From Silene conica (lineage: Eukaryota; Streptophyta; Magnoliopsida; Caryophyllales; Caryophyllaceae): a DNA stretch of 64,000 nucleotides. How positions within the stretch are numbered: the stretch's first letter is position 1; each line of letters opens with the position of its first letter. The notes beneath the pieces are model-generated. The model was not told the DNA's origin, did not search any database, and saw nothing but the letters and a program-made list of their open reading frames with translations. The position numbers and the translations under genes were made by a program. Of this stretch, positions 11,629 to 21,039 are shown one piece after another. Where the stretch lies: assembly GCA_029255685.2 (NCBI GenBank), contig CM055319.2, positions 12,324,747 to 12,388,746 of the forward strand. The letters run 5' to 3'.

Positions 11629-11970
11629 ATGGAACCAGTCAGCGTGCATGATATTAGTAATGTTATGTCGTGTCGTCGTCCGACCGTCTTTGAGGGCACA
11701 GATACGCTAGGTTTGCTAGATGATTGGCTCCGAGAGATGGAGAGTGTGTTTGAGGTTGTCGACTGTCCTGCAAACCTCAAGGTGCACCATATTACGTTCT
11801 ATCTGCGTTGTCAGGCCGGAGGATGGTGGGTGCAAGACAGAGTGAAAGCGAGAGACTATTTTAAGGAGCTAGAACAGGAGTATGTAACTTGGGAGGGGTT
11901 ACAGGCGGTTATGAGACATGAGTTCGTACCTAGGCACGTTCATAGCCAGCTGAGAGTAGAGTTTGACTGC
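11629..11970 (+). pseudogene. chromovirus gag remnant
   Basis: A 114-aa frame carries the Retrotrans_gag pattern: FEGTDTLGLLDDWLREMESVF, then KVHHITFYLRCQAGGWW and WEGLQAVMRHEFVP. It is cut off at 11970 by the inserted Athila-type LTR, so only the N-terminal gag is present. No pol of this element was recognised elsewhere in the window. Confidence 0.8.
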
Positions 11971-13357
11971 TGATGAGGATGGGGTGGATGTCTACGTAAT
12001 TATATTACGTCAAAGTTTAGTTTAATTAAATTAGGATGATTGATTGAATATCAAACTAAAGCAAGCAATTGTAAAAAAGATGATAAAATCAATATATAAA
12101 GAAACTAGGGTGTCGAGGTCACTAAGGTGGGTCGATAATGGTAGCATAAGAAAGGGTCGACTAAGTCGTTCTAGGTAATGGTCTCGGTTTCTCTCTTCTC
12201 TCGAGTCGACCCACTTAGGTCAAGACTATCTAAGCTTTCGCTCTAAACAACCTTAACCACCATAGCAATATGCAAATACAAGCCTCGAACCGTCGCTAAA
12301 GACAGGTAAAGTGACAACAAAGCCCAACGGTCGTTGAAGCATTTCATCGAACACCTAACATGTATACTATGAAGTATGAACAGCCGACACTTTTGAACAA
12401 CAAGGCCTAAAATTAAGCAGAAACCATCATCAAAACCACACTAAAGGTTACCCTAACCCTAAATAAGGTCTACTCACTCATGGCTATGGAATAAATGTAA
12501 ATAATTGGATGAAACATAACAAAAATTATGAACTACTAGAAATGTAAACTAATCGAAACAAAAATGATAAGAAATTTAAACAAATGAAATAACTAAGTAA
12601 AGGAAGAGAAGATAATACCAAAACAAAGGTAAAAGTAAGGAACTTGGATTGAATGGAAGAATTCTTTCAAAATCTTCAAATACAACGTAAAGTGCTAAAT
12701 GTAGACTATTGAACTTAATGAAGCAAGTTTACAACTAATGAACTAAGATTAACTAATTAATTAACTAAGATTTATTAGAATAGAAAGAAGATTCGATGTA
12801 ATAGTAAACCTAGGGTTGCGTGGAAATTAGAAAATGTAATGTAAGTAGAAGGTTGTTTTAAAAGTATCTAAGTGGGCTTTATATAGTTTCTCCAAAATGG
12901 AGGAAATATCGTCAGGTGGCCTCAGCCGGTGAGCCGCTGCCGGTGCACCACCATTTGGGAAAGCCATTCCAGACTTCTGCCCAACTTCTAAACTTCTTTA
13001 ATCTTCAATATGTCTTCTCGGTCGGTGTACCAGCGGACGGTCAAGGACCGGATGAGAATGCAAGTACTTGGTTCTGATTTTGCATTTCATTTAAACAATA
13101 CCAGGTACCTATGGTCGGTTGCTCGTCCGACGGTCAACAACCGGCTGGGGGAACAAAAGATTGTTTCTGAATTTTTAACGTTCTTGAAAGATTCTAAGTG
13201 TTAGAGTGTATTCTCAGACGGCACATTGACCACCATTATTGGACAACCGGCTGGGGACTGCATAGCTAGAATATACCCCAAGACTGCTTGGTATATCAAA
13301 GAAAATTGTCTAAGTATTTGAGATGACTCCCAGCCAGGTAGTCGGCTGTCGGGCTAT
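11971..13357 (-). mobile_element. Athila-type element, 3' LTR (left piece)
   Basis: The plus strand starts TGATGAGG. The LTR continues at 49598 and ends GGCTCATCA at 49833, next to a polypurine tract, so this is the 3' LTR of a minus-strand element. A minus-strand TATATAAAG lies at 12877-12885 with the G+C-rich tract immediately upstream (12913-13350). It interrupts the chromovirus gag. It is itself interrupted at 13357 by another LTR. Confidence 0.7.
12913..13350. repeat. G+C-rich palindrome tract in the Athila-type LTR
   Basis: Blocks CAGCCGGTGAG, CCGGACGGTCAAGGACCGG-type words and CAACCGGCTGGGG recur through about 430 bp. The composition contrasts with the flanks. It begins about 28 bp upstream of the minus-strand TATA-like box. 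Confidence 0.65.
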
Positions 13358-14743
13358 TGATAAGGCTAAAGTCGTATCAGCCTTAACCAAAGTAATCCTA
13401 TGATCACTACTAACAATAGTAAGCAGCAAGTAAGGTATCGTATCCACAGAGAGTCGAAGTTTAATAACTATTTATAATTATTTAAGATTGGCTTAGGAGT
13501 CACAAGTTTGGCTTGGTTTGGTTTTGATAACTAACAACTACGTACTATCAATATAAAATAAAGATGAGGAACAACAATAGGAAAAGTCTAGGGATCAGGT
13601 TCACAAGGTAGTTATTCAGGGGTGAGATTTAATCATTGCTAGAGTCAAATATGCTATTAAAGGTAATACGATCGGTCGATTCAATACTCCCTTTACATAT
13701 AGATTAACATGTGATCGCTATCATTAAACTATGTCTATTTAGTTATCGTTGCCTCTTATTAGTCTTAACCCGGTCGGTGATAATCCTAATATGCTAGACT
13801 AATTCATTAATTCCGGTCGGTAATCAATCAATTAGATTTAAGACGATTAAGACGATATGCTAAACAACAGCACAAGGCAATTTAACTATCAATTCATAAC
13901 ATAAACCCCTTTCCAACGACCTAGATCCCTATTCTCCCTTGAAGGATAAATTAGCTACGCATGATAATAACAACAACAACAAACAAACAAAAGAAGGAAA
14001 ATAATTGATAGCGTGATTAAAGATACAAAATAAGAACAAGAACTTAATTGAATTACGAAATAAAGAAAGATTGAAGTACCGTAGTATGGCAAGATCCGAT
14101 GCATAAACCAAAAACTAGATCTAAAACTAAAAACTATTTTTATTAAGAGAGTTGTAAGTGAAATAGACTAAGGAAAATAAAAACTAGAAACTAGGGTAAA
14201 AGTTGTGTAAAGAGAGATTCTGAACTAGGGTGCGGGACTTTCTTAAATAGAAAAACACAAAACCGACTTGAGGAAATTTCCGGAAAGAAAAGCCCACCAC
14301 GACTTGGATCCACGATCGAGCCCAATGCCACTCGATCGAGCACCTGGTTCCTTGATCAATCCTAGTGCCACTCGATCGAGGAACCTCAGCGCGTAATTCC
14401 TGCTTCGCGCACTGAAGTTCAAACGTCTGCCATTACTTCGTCACCTGATTATCATTTTTATAGCTTGAGATATTATAACTAGGTACTAGTTATGTGAAGT
14501 TGTTCTTTCGCTCGCCTATCTTCAGTTCTTTTCGTTAAGTTTATAGATTCTCGTGCCATGCTCCGTGTATTACTCCATGCCAACTTCGTGGTGCTCATTA
14601 TGTTCATTTTCTCCTCAAATTCTCCATATCTGCATTAAAACACCGAAATGCGGAAGTATCTCATTCTAGCATAAATGACCTATATATTGTATAGTTTAGC
14701 ACGAAAATGTCTTAAAACAACTTAAGGGGAGAGACATAAAAGT
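13358..14743 (-). mobile_element. Athila-type solo LTR (main piece)
   Basis: The plus strand starts TGATAAGG at 13358. The remaining 21 bp lie at 49572-49592 and end ACTCATCA. The flanks GCTAT (13353-13357) and ACTAT (49593-49597) form a near-perfect target duplication. The minus-strand 3' part has the wording GTGGATACGATACCTTACTTG typical of the U5 of such elements. A CTATTTAAG box lies near 14241-14250 with the CTCGATCGAG tract upstream. It is split by the gypsy element at 14749-49571. Confidence 0.65.
14300..14392. repeat. CTCGATCGAG palindrome tract
   Basis: CTCGATCGAG occurs twice and ACGATCGAGC once. In addition GGTTCCTTGATC and GATCGAGGAACC form a hairpin with a single G.T pair. The tract lies upstream, in minus-strand sense, of the TATA-like box at about 14241-14250. 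Confidence 0.7.
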
Positions 14744-15700
14744 TTATATGTAACAGCCCGTTTTTTCGAAAATTGTATTTTAAAGGTTTTAATTATTTTT
14801 ACGGGATAAAATAATATTTTAATATTTAATGTTAATTTATTTTAAAGTAATTCATAGGATCCGTCTTAAGAACCTTAAATCCTTAAGACGAATATAACTT
14901 GGCAAGTAACCCGACTCAACAAAAACCGTTGTGTTATCCAAACCCGTTTCATTTAACGCGGAAAAGACAATCCTCTAGTCCCTTAAAATCAAATGTGTCG
15001 ACACATTTGATCTCCTTCAAACAATATCACTGTAAAAACAATTCTTCATAAACCTCCATTTTTATTCACCTTCTTTTGCTTAGTTCTTCATCATCCGTTC
15101 ATCAAATCAAGGTAATAATAACATTTCCGGAATCCTCATCGAATTTGCAAGCCATCTATCACTTTCGTTTTTCAAATCCTTCACTTCGAAAATCTGACTG
15201 TTTTTCCTTAAATCGATTTTCAGTCCTTAATCTCGTTTTCCGTGTTTATAGGAGAAGGTTTGGACGACCCGGAAGTGTATAGCTTCATCTTAGAGGAGGA
15301 TCTTTGAGCCGGATTGCTTAGAGGTGACGATAATGAGAAACTCGGCCTTATTGTGAATATTAGCACTTTTGATGTGTCCTTCATATTGTTTCTGATTTTG
15401 TTTAAAGAGTTATGTTTAATGGACTTAGAAACATGCTTAGGATTGTTCTTATGTGAAGAATTCATGCTTGGTGATGTTTTTATATGTTCTTAAGCTTATT
15501 TTCAGTTTTCACAAAGTTAAGACGGATACATTGTATAATCGTTTGAGAATTGTTATGGGTTTTGTTTGTTGTTAGATAGTGATAATAGATGATCTATGAT
15601 GTTGGGTAAATCTTACATGTAGCAATTGCTAAGGTTTGTGTATCGAATTGTCGAATTTTTGTATAGGCTGAATATGCGTTTTTGCGAAACAGGCTCTCTG

Positions 15701-16066
15701 AGCCGGTCGACCGACCGGCCGCCGGTCGACCGGCTGAGGGTGTTTATTGTGATTTTTGCGAAAGTTTGAGACTCGTAGGCATAGGAAGCCCAGCCGGCAG
15801 ACCGGCCGCCTGCCAGCCGGCTGGGAGTGCATTGTTGTGTATTTTTCGTAATGGAGAACATAAGAGTAGGAAGCCCAGCCGGCAGACCGGCCGCCTGCCA
15901 GCCGGCTGGGAGTGCGTTCTAGTGTTTGCGAAATTGGGAAGATTGAGTTCCCAGCCGGCCGACCGGCTGCCTGCCGACCGGCTGGGAGTCTCTTATTGTT
16001 TTGGTTTTAACAAAGAGGAAAGCTGGGTTGCCAGCCGGTGGACCGGCAGCCGGCCGACCGGCTGGG
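15701..16066 (+). repeat. five long G+C-rich hairpins in the left LTR
   Basis: H1 arms AGCCGGTCGACCG (15701-15713) and CGGTCGACCGGCT (15723-15735), 13 bp. H2 and H3 arms CCCAGCCGGC and GCCGGCTGGG (15789-15798 with 15816-15825; 15874-15883 with 15901-15910). H4 CCCAGCCGG (15950-15958) and CCGGCTGGG (15978-15986). H5 CCAGCCGG (16031-16038) and CCGGCTGG (16058-16065). They are spaced 70-90 bp apart and separated by A+T-rich sequence. Confidence 0.85.
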
Positions 16067-16225
16067 AACCCCTGTAGCGTATTTTTTATTTGTAAATCGT
16101 TCGTAACTTTTAATCAGTTGATCGGTTTTGATTGAAACTCGTTCCTTGTATCTTTGATACGTATTTGAGGTCCCCGGAGGACGGGCGACACTATATTGGG
16201 TTCGGGAATGGAGTGAGGATAGAGA

Positions 16226-16262
16226 CCCCCGGTCGGGTAACCGAAAGGGAAACCGGCTCTCC
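16226..16262 (+). ncRNA. GUAA-loop hairpin 1, upstream of the array
   Basis: TCGG-GTAA-CCGA at 16233-16244 forms a stem closed by a GNRA-type loop. It is framed by CCC (16228-16230) and GGG (16247-16249) with a GG/AA internal loop, and followed by AAACCGGCTCTCC. The partner at 17021-17056 keeps the loop and frame but has a different paired stem. Structure is predicted by eye. Confidence 0.6.
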
Positions 16263-16367
16263 CTCGTCTTAGTTCCCGGGATCAATTAAGTGTCGATTAG
16301 TGGTTTAAGAAGTTAGAACTATAGGTTAGGTTCTATCTTTGGATGCTAATGATTGAGTTGGATGTCG

Positions 16368-16866
16368 CGTGGTGGGATATGTGTTAAGCTCACCTCTGGA
16401 CCCACTACGTGTTTTGTATGTCGCGTGACGGGATATGTGTTAAGCTCACCTCTGGACCTGTTACGTGTTTTGCTTGTGGCGTGTCAGGATATGTGTTAAG
16501 CTCACCTCTGGACCTGACACGTGATCGGTTGTCGTACACGGGATATGTGTTAAGCTCACCTCTGGACCCAATACTTGTTTGTAGCATTGGGATATGTGTT
16601 AAGCTCACCTCTGGACCCTTTGCTTATGGATGTATGTTGGGATATGTGTTAAGCTCACCTCTGGACCCGACATTTGTTTGTAGTGGGATATGTGTTAAGC
16701 TCACTTTTGGACCCACTACTGAATTGTGATTAGGGATATGTGTTAAGTTCACCTCTGGACCCTTTACTTGATTTGCATGTTGGGATATGTGTTATGTTCA
16801 CCTCTGGACCCGATATTGTTTGGTAGTGGGATATGTGTTAAGTTCACCTCTGGACCCATTGCTAGT
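16368..16866 (+). repeat. tandem hairpin array, ten units, left LTR
   Basis: Ten units of 46-57 bp. Each has a core of about 24 nt that begins ATATGTGTTAAG and ends CACCTCTGGA. The core is flanked by a 5' arm ending GGG (AGG in unit 3) and a 3' arm starting CCC (CCT in units 2 and 3). Arms vary between units but pair, for example CGTGTCAGG (16480-16488) with CCTGACACG (16513-16521). Inside the core GTG and CAC could form a small inner stem. The homologous array in the right LTR has eleven units. Confidence 0.85.
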
Positions 16867-17020
16867 GTTTATTGATGTTTATATCTGCTTGCCTTGAGAT
16901 TGGTACAGTGTCAGATATGCATGATGAAGTTGATGATTATATTGCTTGAGTTATAGTTTGTTCATCCAAGGTATTGGATGACTCTTGGATCGGTTTCGTA
17001 AATAGTTGGATTGAAAAACC

Positions 17021-17056
17021 CCCCGACTGGGTAACCAGTAGGGAAACCGGCTCTCC
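17021..17056 (+). ncRNA. GUAA-loop hairpin 2, downstream of the array
   Basis: ACTGG-GTAA-CCAGT at 17026-17039, framed by CCC and GGG (17041-17043), followed by AAACCGGCTCTCC. The loop, the frame and the trailing word match hairpin 1, but the stem is different and still paired. Confidence 0.6.
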
Positions 17057-17598
17057 TTCCTAACAGTTTATGAAGTTGGTTGAGAGTCGTGCATTAGTAT
17101 TGCAGGATAGTATGAGAACAGTTGATGAGATGTTTATGCTTCACATGTTTATATATGATGGAGTATTCTGTATTGCTTTACTTGTTACGTGTCGTTACAA
17201 AAGGTGGCTAGGAGAACTCTAGTCACTCCCCACTAATTGTGGCGTACATGTTTTCATGCATGTAGGTACATGCATGTTGGATCGGGGTTCACTTGAGAGC
17301 TAGCGAGTGATGATCCTTTCATCATATGACTTACACGTTTATCGATTAGCTAGACTCTTAGTTTTTGATACAGTTATCTTATGGTGCCTGTAGGGATGTT
17401 CCATCCCAGGCTTTTTTATTGTATTTTGGTTTCCTTACTTAGAACTGTTATACTTATCTATTTTGTTTATATCAGTTTTCAGTTTCGGTTTCAGTTTAAT
17501 TCTTCTCGCATGTTGTTTATGTTTAAAAAGTTTTAATTCCGCTGCATTTTTAGTAATTTGTATGTTTTAAATTTCCGCTTTCGCGAGGGTTTTACAGT

Positions 17599-17610
17599 TG
17601 GTATCAGAGC
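17599..17610 (+). other. primer site of the gypsy element (initiator Met tRNA)
   Basis: TGGTATCAGAGC follows the left LTR by two bases, matching the common plant initiator-methionine primer site. Confidence 0.85.
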
Positions 17611-19029
17611 ATTATTGCTCCCGACGCACTCATATGACCCCCAACCTTAACTTGACCAAATAAACAAATAATGAATGAGAGATGGGGTAGATTTAAGGAC
17701 TTATATTGTAGTCTGTTTTGTGATTGCTTCTATTAGGCTCTAACATGTTTGTTGATTGTCATTGATTTCACTTTTATATCTTTTAATCGACGAACCGTGG
17801 GATTATCCATTTGGCGATGGAGACCGGAGTTCTAGCGAAGATAGAAGATTTGTGCTACTGTTGGGAAATACTTCTGAGCCTTGAAGACACTCCTCTTTCC
17901 TTGTGCATCACTTTCTTTGATAACTCTGGATGCACATCCTTCTTTTAGAATATTTATCTGTCTTGCTTGAACAGATCTTCATACCTTTTCAGCTTAACCT
18001 TGTTGCTTGCTTTCTTAAGGTGCCCTCTAGGTAACCTTTCCCTTTTATTGGATTTGGAGGAACTAGTCTTAGGACAACCGTAAGCTGTGTTACGAGAAAT
18101 ATTGTTATTTGAGGAATAACTTAAGAGGTATCGAGAGACATGTTTTGGTGATCCAAGGGTCTAGTTGTCTATCCAATTGGGAGAGTGAAAGTGAGTAATA
18201 GGATACTTGCTTGAAGGTTGAGTTGTTTACTTAGTATTCGGTGGAACTTAATCTCGAGAACCATGCTTAGATTGGGAAAATTTGTGAATTGAAGAGTACT
18301 GTTTAAGGAGTTAGATAAGATATTTGAGGTTATAGAGCAACCTGAAAGAATGGGCTTAAGATGCTAATGATGAAGAATAGATAATTGTAGTGAGTCAGTA
18401 TCACTTGACTTATGTGAGTGATTGAGCTGAGAAAGGTCCGTTGTTGAGGAATACGAATCATTGGCTATAATAGTTGAGTACTCGATTTATGATTAAGACT
18501 TGGAAGAAGTGAATCGTTATCTGGCCTTAGGTTACTTAATGGATCTCAGCGTTCTTCTATTGAAGAACTTAAGGGAAACTTGAGGATGCACCGCTAGTTT
18601 GTGAATAGAATAGAGTAATTCATTCGGAGATGAAAGTTCGGAAAAACTTGATGGTTGGAAATTGTTATCTGGTAGACAGTAAGGTAAGTAAAGTAGATAT
18701 AGTATATATGGGTGATGACCTGAAAGTGTTATTGAATCGTCATTTGAGGAACTAGCAGGGATGAGACATCTCAAACTTTTGGGTAATGATGATATCGTCT
18801 AAAGTTTGGAAGATTAAGGTATATAAATCATTGGAGGAATTGTTCGTGAGAACCGATAATTGAATGACTTGATTTGGAAAGTAAGAAGTGAGAACCCTGT
18901 GAGAATGGTGAGAGACCCGCACCTTGGGAGACTTTTGTAATCGTTTCTTTCATATCACTTCTCTCCTTTCCTCTCCTTGTTTCCCCTTCTGATCATGGCT
19001 TCAATTTTATTTGAGTCCAAGCCCAAAGT
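17611..19029 (+). other. non-coding internal region of the gypsy element, left piece
   Basis: About 1.4 kb with no gag-like frame. The open frame at 18532-18774 on the minus strand has no domain. The region is interrupted at 19030 by the copia element; its target AAAGT is at 19025-19029. Confidence 0.6.
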
Positions 19030-20028
19030 TGAGGGGAATAAAGCATGTATTCGCCCTAAACTTGCAGGATTATAATGAAAATTACAGTTGTGAATATGGT
19101 CATAAGATTAAAAGACATGAAAAAGAGTACAACCTTTAGTCCTTGCGCGAAAGGCCTAAGAACAGAAATTAACGCAAATTCCCTCCTATAACTTGCACCC
19201 AAGACTTAGATTGAGACGTTTCCGCGTGTGCTAGAAATCCTCTCTAACTGCCTTGCAATATCGGGAGAGCCTTTTGAGTTTTTAGATGTGAGATCTGGGT
19301 TATGGGAGAGGAATGCTCTCAAACCCTAATTTTTCCTTGAGATTGATTTAATCAGTGCAACAAGAGTAACCTGACATAAGGAGAAGTCTTCTCCTTATGT
19401 AGTATACTCGGCCGAAATAAACGAGTAGGGTAAGAGTGGGCTTTCCACTCTCACCTTATTCTGATTCGTGATTCGACCCATTTAGCTATAAGTTATTTGC
19501 GGGATTTTAATTATAAATCGTACACTTGTTATCAGATATTAACGCAGTCGATGTATTAATAATGGTCTGATAAATTACGATATTGTATAATTACCCAAAT
19601 TAATATAACTGTTTATATTAATACGCGAATACAATATTTAATTAAATATAACCGTTTATATTTAATTTACGAATTAATCATGTAATCCGTATTAGCTAAA
19701 ATTATTTAATCCGTATTAAATAATAATCTCAACATCTTATTGACTAATTTAATAGTCAATACCTCTGACTAATTGTTTAGTCGTATTCGGCATAAATGTG
19801 ACTGTATTTTCATACCTTCACATCTCTCAAACGTGTCCTATAGGTGTGACGTATAGGGACCAGTTGATCACCGTCATCCGTATGACAATAACGTCAAACT
19901 TATCTAGCAAGCCAACCGTTATTGATAAACGTGGATCAACTGGTAATAATACTGAAGTATGCCCTTGTGATCCTTAAAGAGATTTAATAAGTCATTGTAC
20001 TTAATTGTCAAGGACACCAGCCCCAACA
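19030..20028 (-). repeat. 3' LTR of the copia element
   Basis: The minus strand starts TGTTGGGGCTGGTG and ends TTCCCCTCA. It contains three-helix copy B at 19857-19945. A CTCGGCCGA word near 19409 recalls the palindromes of other elements. Confidence 0.9.
19857..19945 (-). ncRNA. copia LTR three-helix motif, copy B
   Basis: Outer arms CCAGTTGATC (19860-19869) and GATCAACTGG (19934-19943), 10 bp. Inner arms CAATAACG (19886-19893) and CGTTATTG (19917-19924), 8 bp. Small hairpin GTCAT (19873-19877) with ATGAC (19882-19886). All three differ from copies A, C and D and still pair. The sister LTR carries it at about 35890-35978. Confidence 0.6.
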
Positions 20029-21039
20029 ATCTCCCACTTGTCCGTACAAGGGTATGTGCAATGACGTTATCACACTACATGTGGAGGACACAAGCTCCAA
20101 CAAACTCCCACTTGTTCGTACAAGTGTAGGTGCGATAACCGATTCTCATATCCTTTTAAAATTTCTCCCACTCAATGTAAGACAATTTGCAAATCCGCAT
20201 TCACAAAGGTCGTATCTCACAAGCGATCTGTATCAAGAGTGGTTTCCCCGACTAGAGAGTAACTTAACTGATAAAATGAATCTGTATTCGAGCATGGCCA
20301 TGCATTTCAGTTACTACTCCTCGAGTGGCCCTGAGAAATGATAAAATCCTGATAAGGGTTTGGATATTTCCCTCAACTCGAATCCTGCCGATATCGCGCA
20401 GCATGAAATAACCCAGAAAAAATCCTTTTGGCCCCTGTTACGATGACCGTGGGAAAGAAACCAAAGTTACCCAAAATCTGCCTTAATCTCAAGAGACAGT
20501 TGAAAGTCAAAAGACTCGACTCTAAGGAACACTATGGAGGTCCTATCCACGACCTGGCACCCAATGTTATAAAACATTTAGGACTCCATAACGTTGTCAC
20601 GGGGTGTCCTACGAGATATCCGTATAACTCGCCTTTGTGATTGGTCAGTCATCCGCGTGACTTATGGCTCGTTGAACCCACCATCAACCAACGTCACAAA
20701 ATGATTACCTGAGTTATCAGCTCAAGTGGGTAATCAAGGACTAAAACGAAGTAATGTTATTCAGTTCACTTTGTGGTGTTCAAAATTGGCGTACAATTCC
20801 ACATGAAAAACAAAACATTATATATCATAACAATGAGGTTGAATAGAGTACACGAGAAAATGAATTATTACATGAATTCATAAAAGAGTACTACAACTTA
20901 GGAACACATCTAATTCCCATGGAATGAATGTGTCCTTCATGCTTATCACGTGGTAATGCTTTAGTGAGAGGATCAGCTATGTTGTCATCCGTAGCGATCT
21001 TATCAATGAAATTCTCCTTTTGCTCCACGTAATCTCTGA
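20029..21039 (-). other. 3' non-coding region of the copia element
   Basis: The minus-strand polypurine tract AAGTGGGAGAT adjoins the LTR. A conserved block carries the palindrome GCATGGCCATGC (20292-20303) followed by CTCCTCGAGTGGCCCTGAG; the gag-only relative has the same block with GCGTGGCCACGC. Open frames 20054-20341 and 20428-20640 on the plus strand are by-products. Confidence 0.65.

Larger units (their letters stand above)
14749..17596 (+). repeat. left LTR of the gypsy element
   Basis: 2,848 bp, TG...CA ends. It holds, in order, five long G+C-rich hairpins (15701-16066), a GUAA hairpin (16226-16262), a ten-unit hairpin array (16368-16866) and a second GUAA hairpin (17021-17056). A possible small leader intron is suggested by CAAG/GTAATAA near 15110 and TTTATAG/GAG near 15250. 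Short open frames across the arrays are by-products of the repeats. Confidence 0.85.

Noticed and set aside
15613-16285. Overlapping open frames rich in Arg, Pro and Gly across the G+C-rich hairpins
   Set aside because: They are produced by stop-poor CCGGC repeats and occur on both strands; recur in the right LTR.
16405-16729. Repeat-protein open frames across the array on both strands (YVLSSPLDP and SRGELNTYP units)
   Set aside because: They exist on both strands because the repeat lacks stops; unit lengths are not multiples of three and the frame changes between units.
16368-16866. CRISPR-like array: conserved word of about 30 bp with variable spacers of 15-25 bp
   Set aside because: It lies in a plant LTR, the array repeats in both LTRs, there are no cas genes, and the spacers are complementary arms of hairpins rather than foreign sequences.
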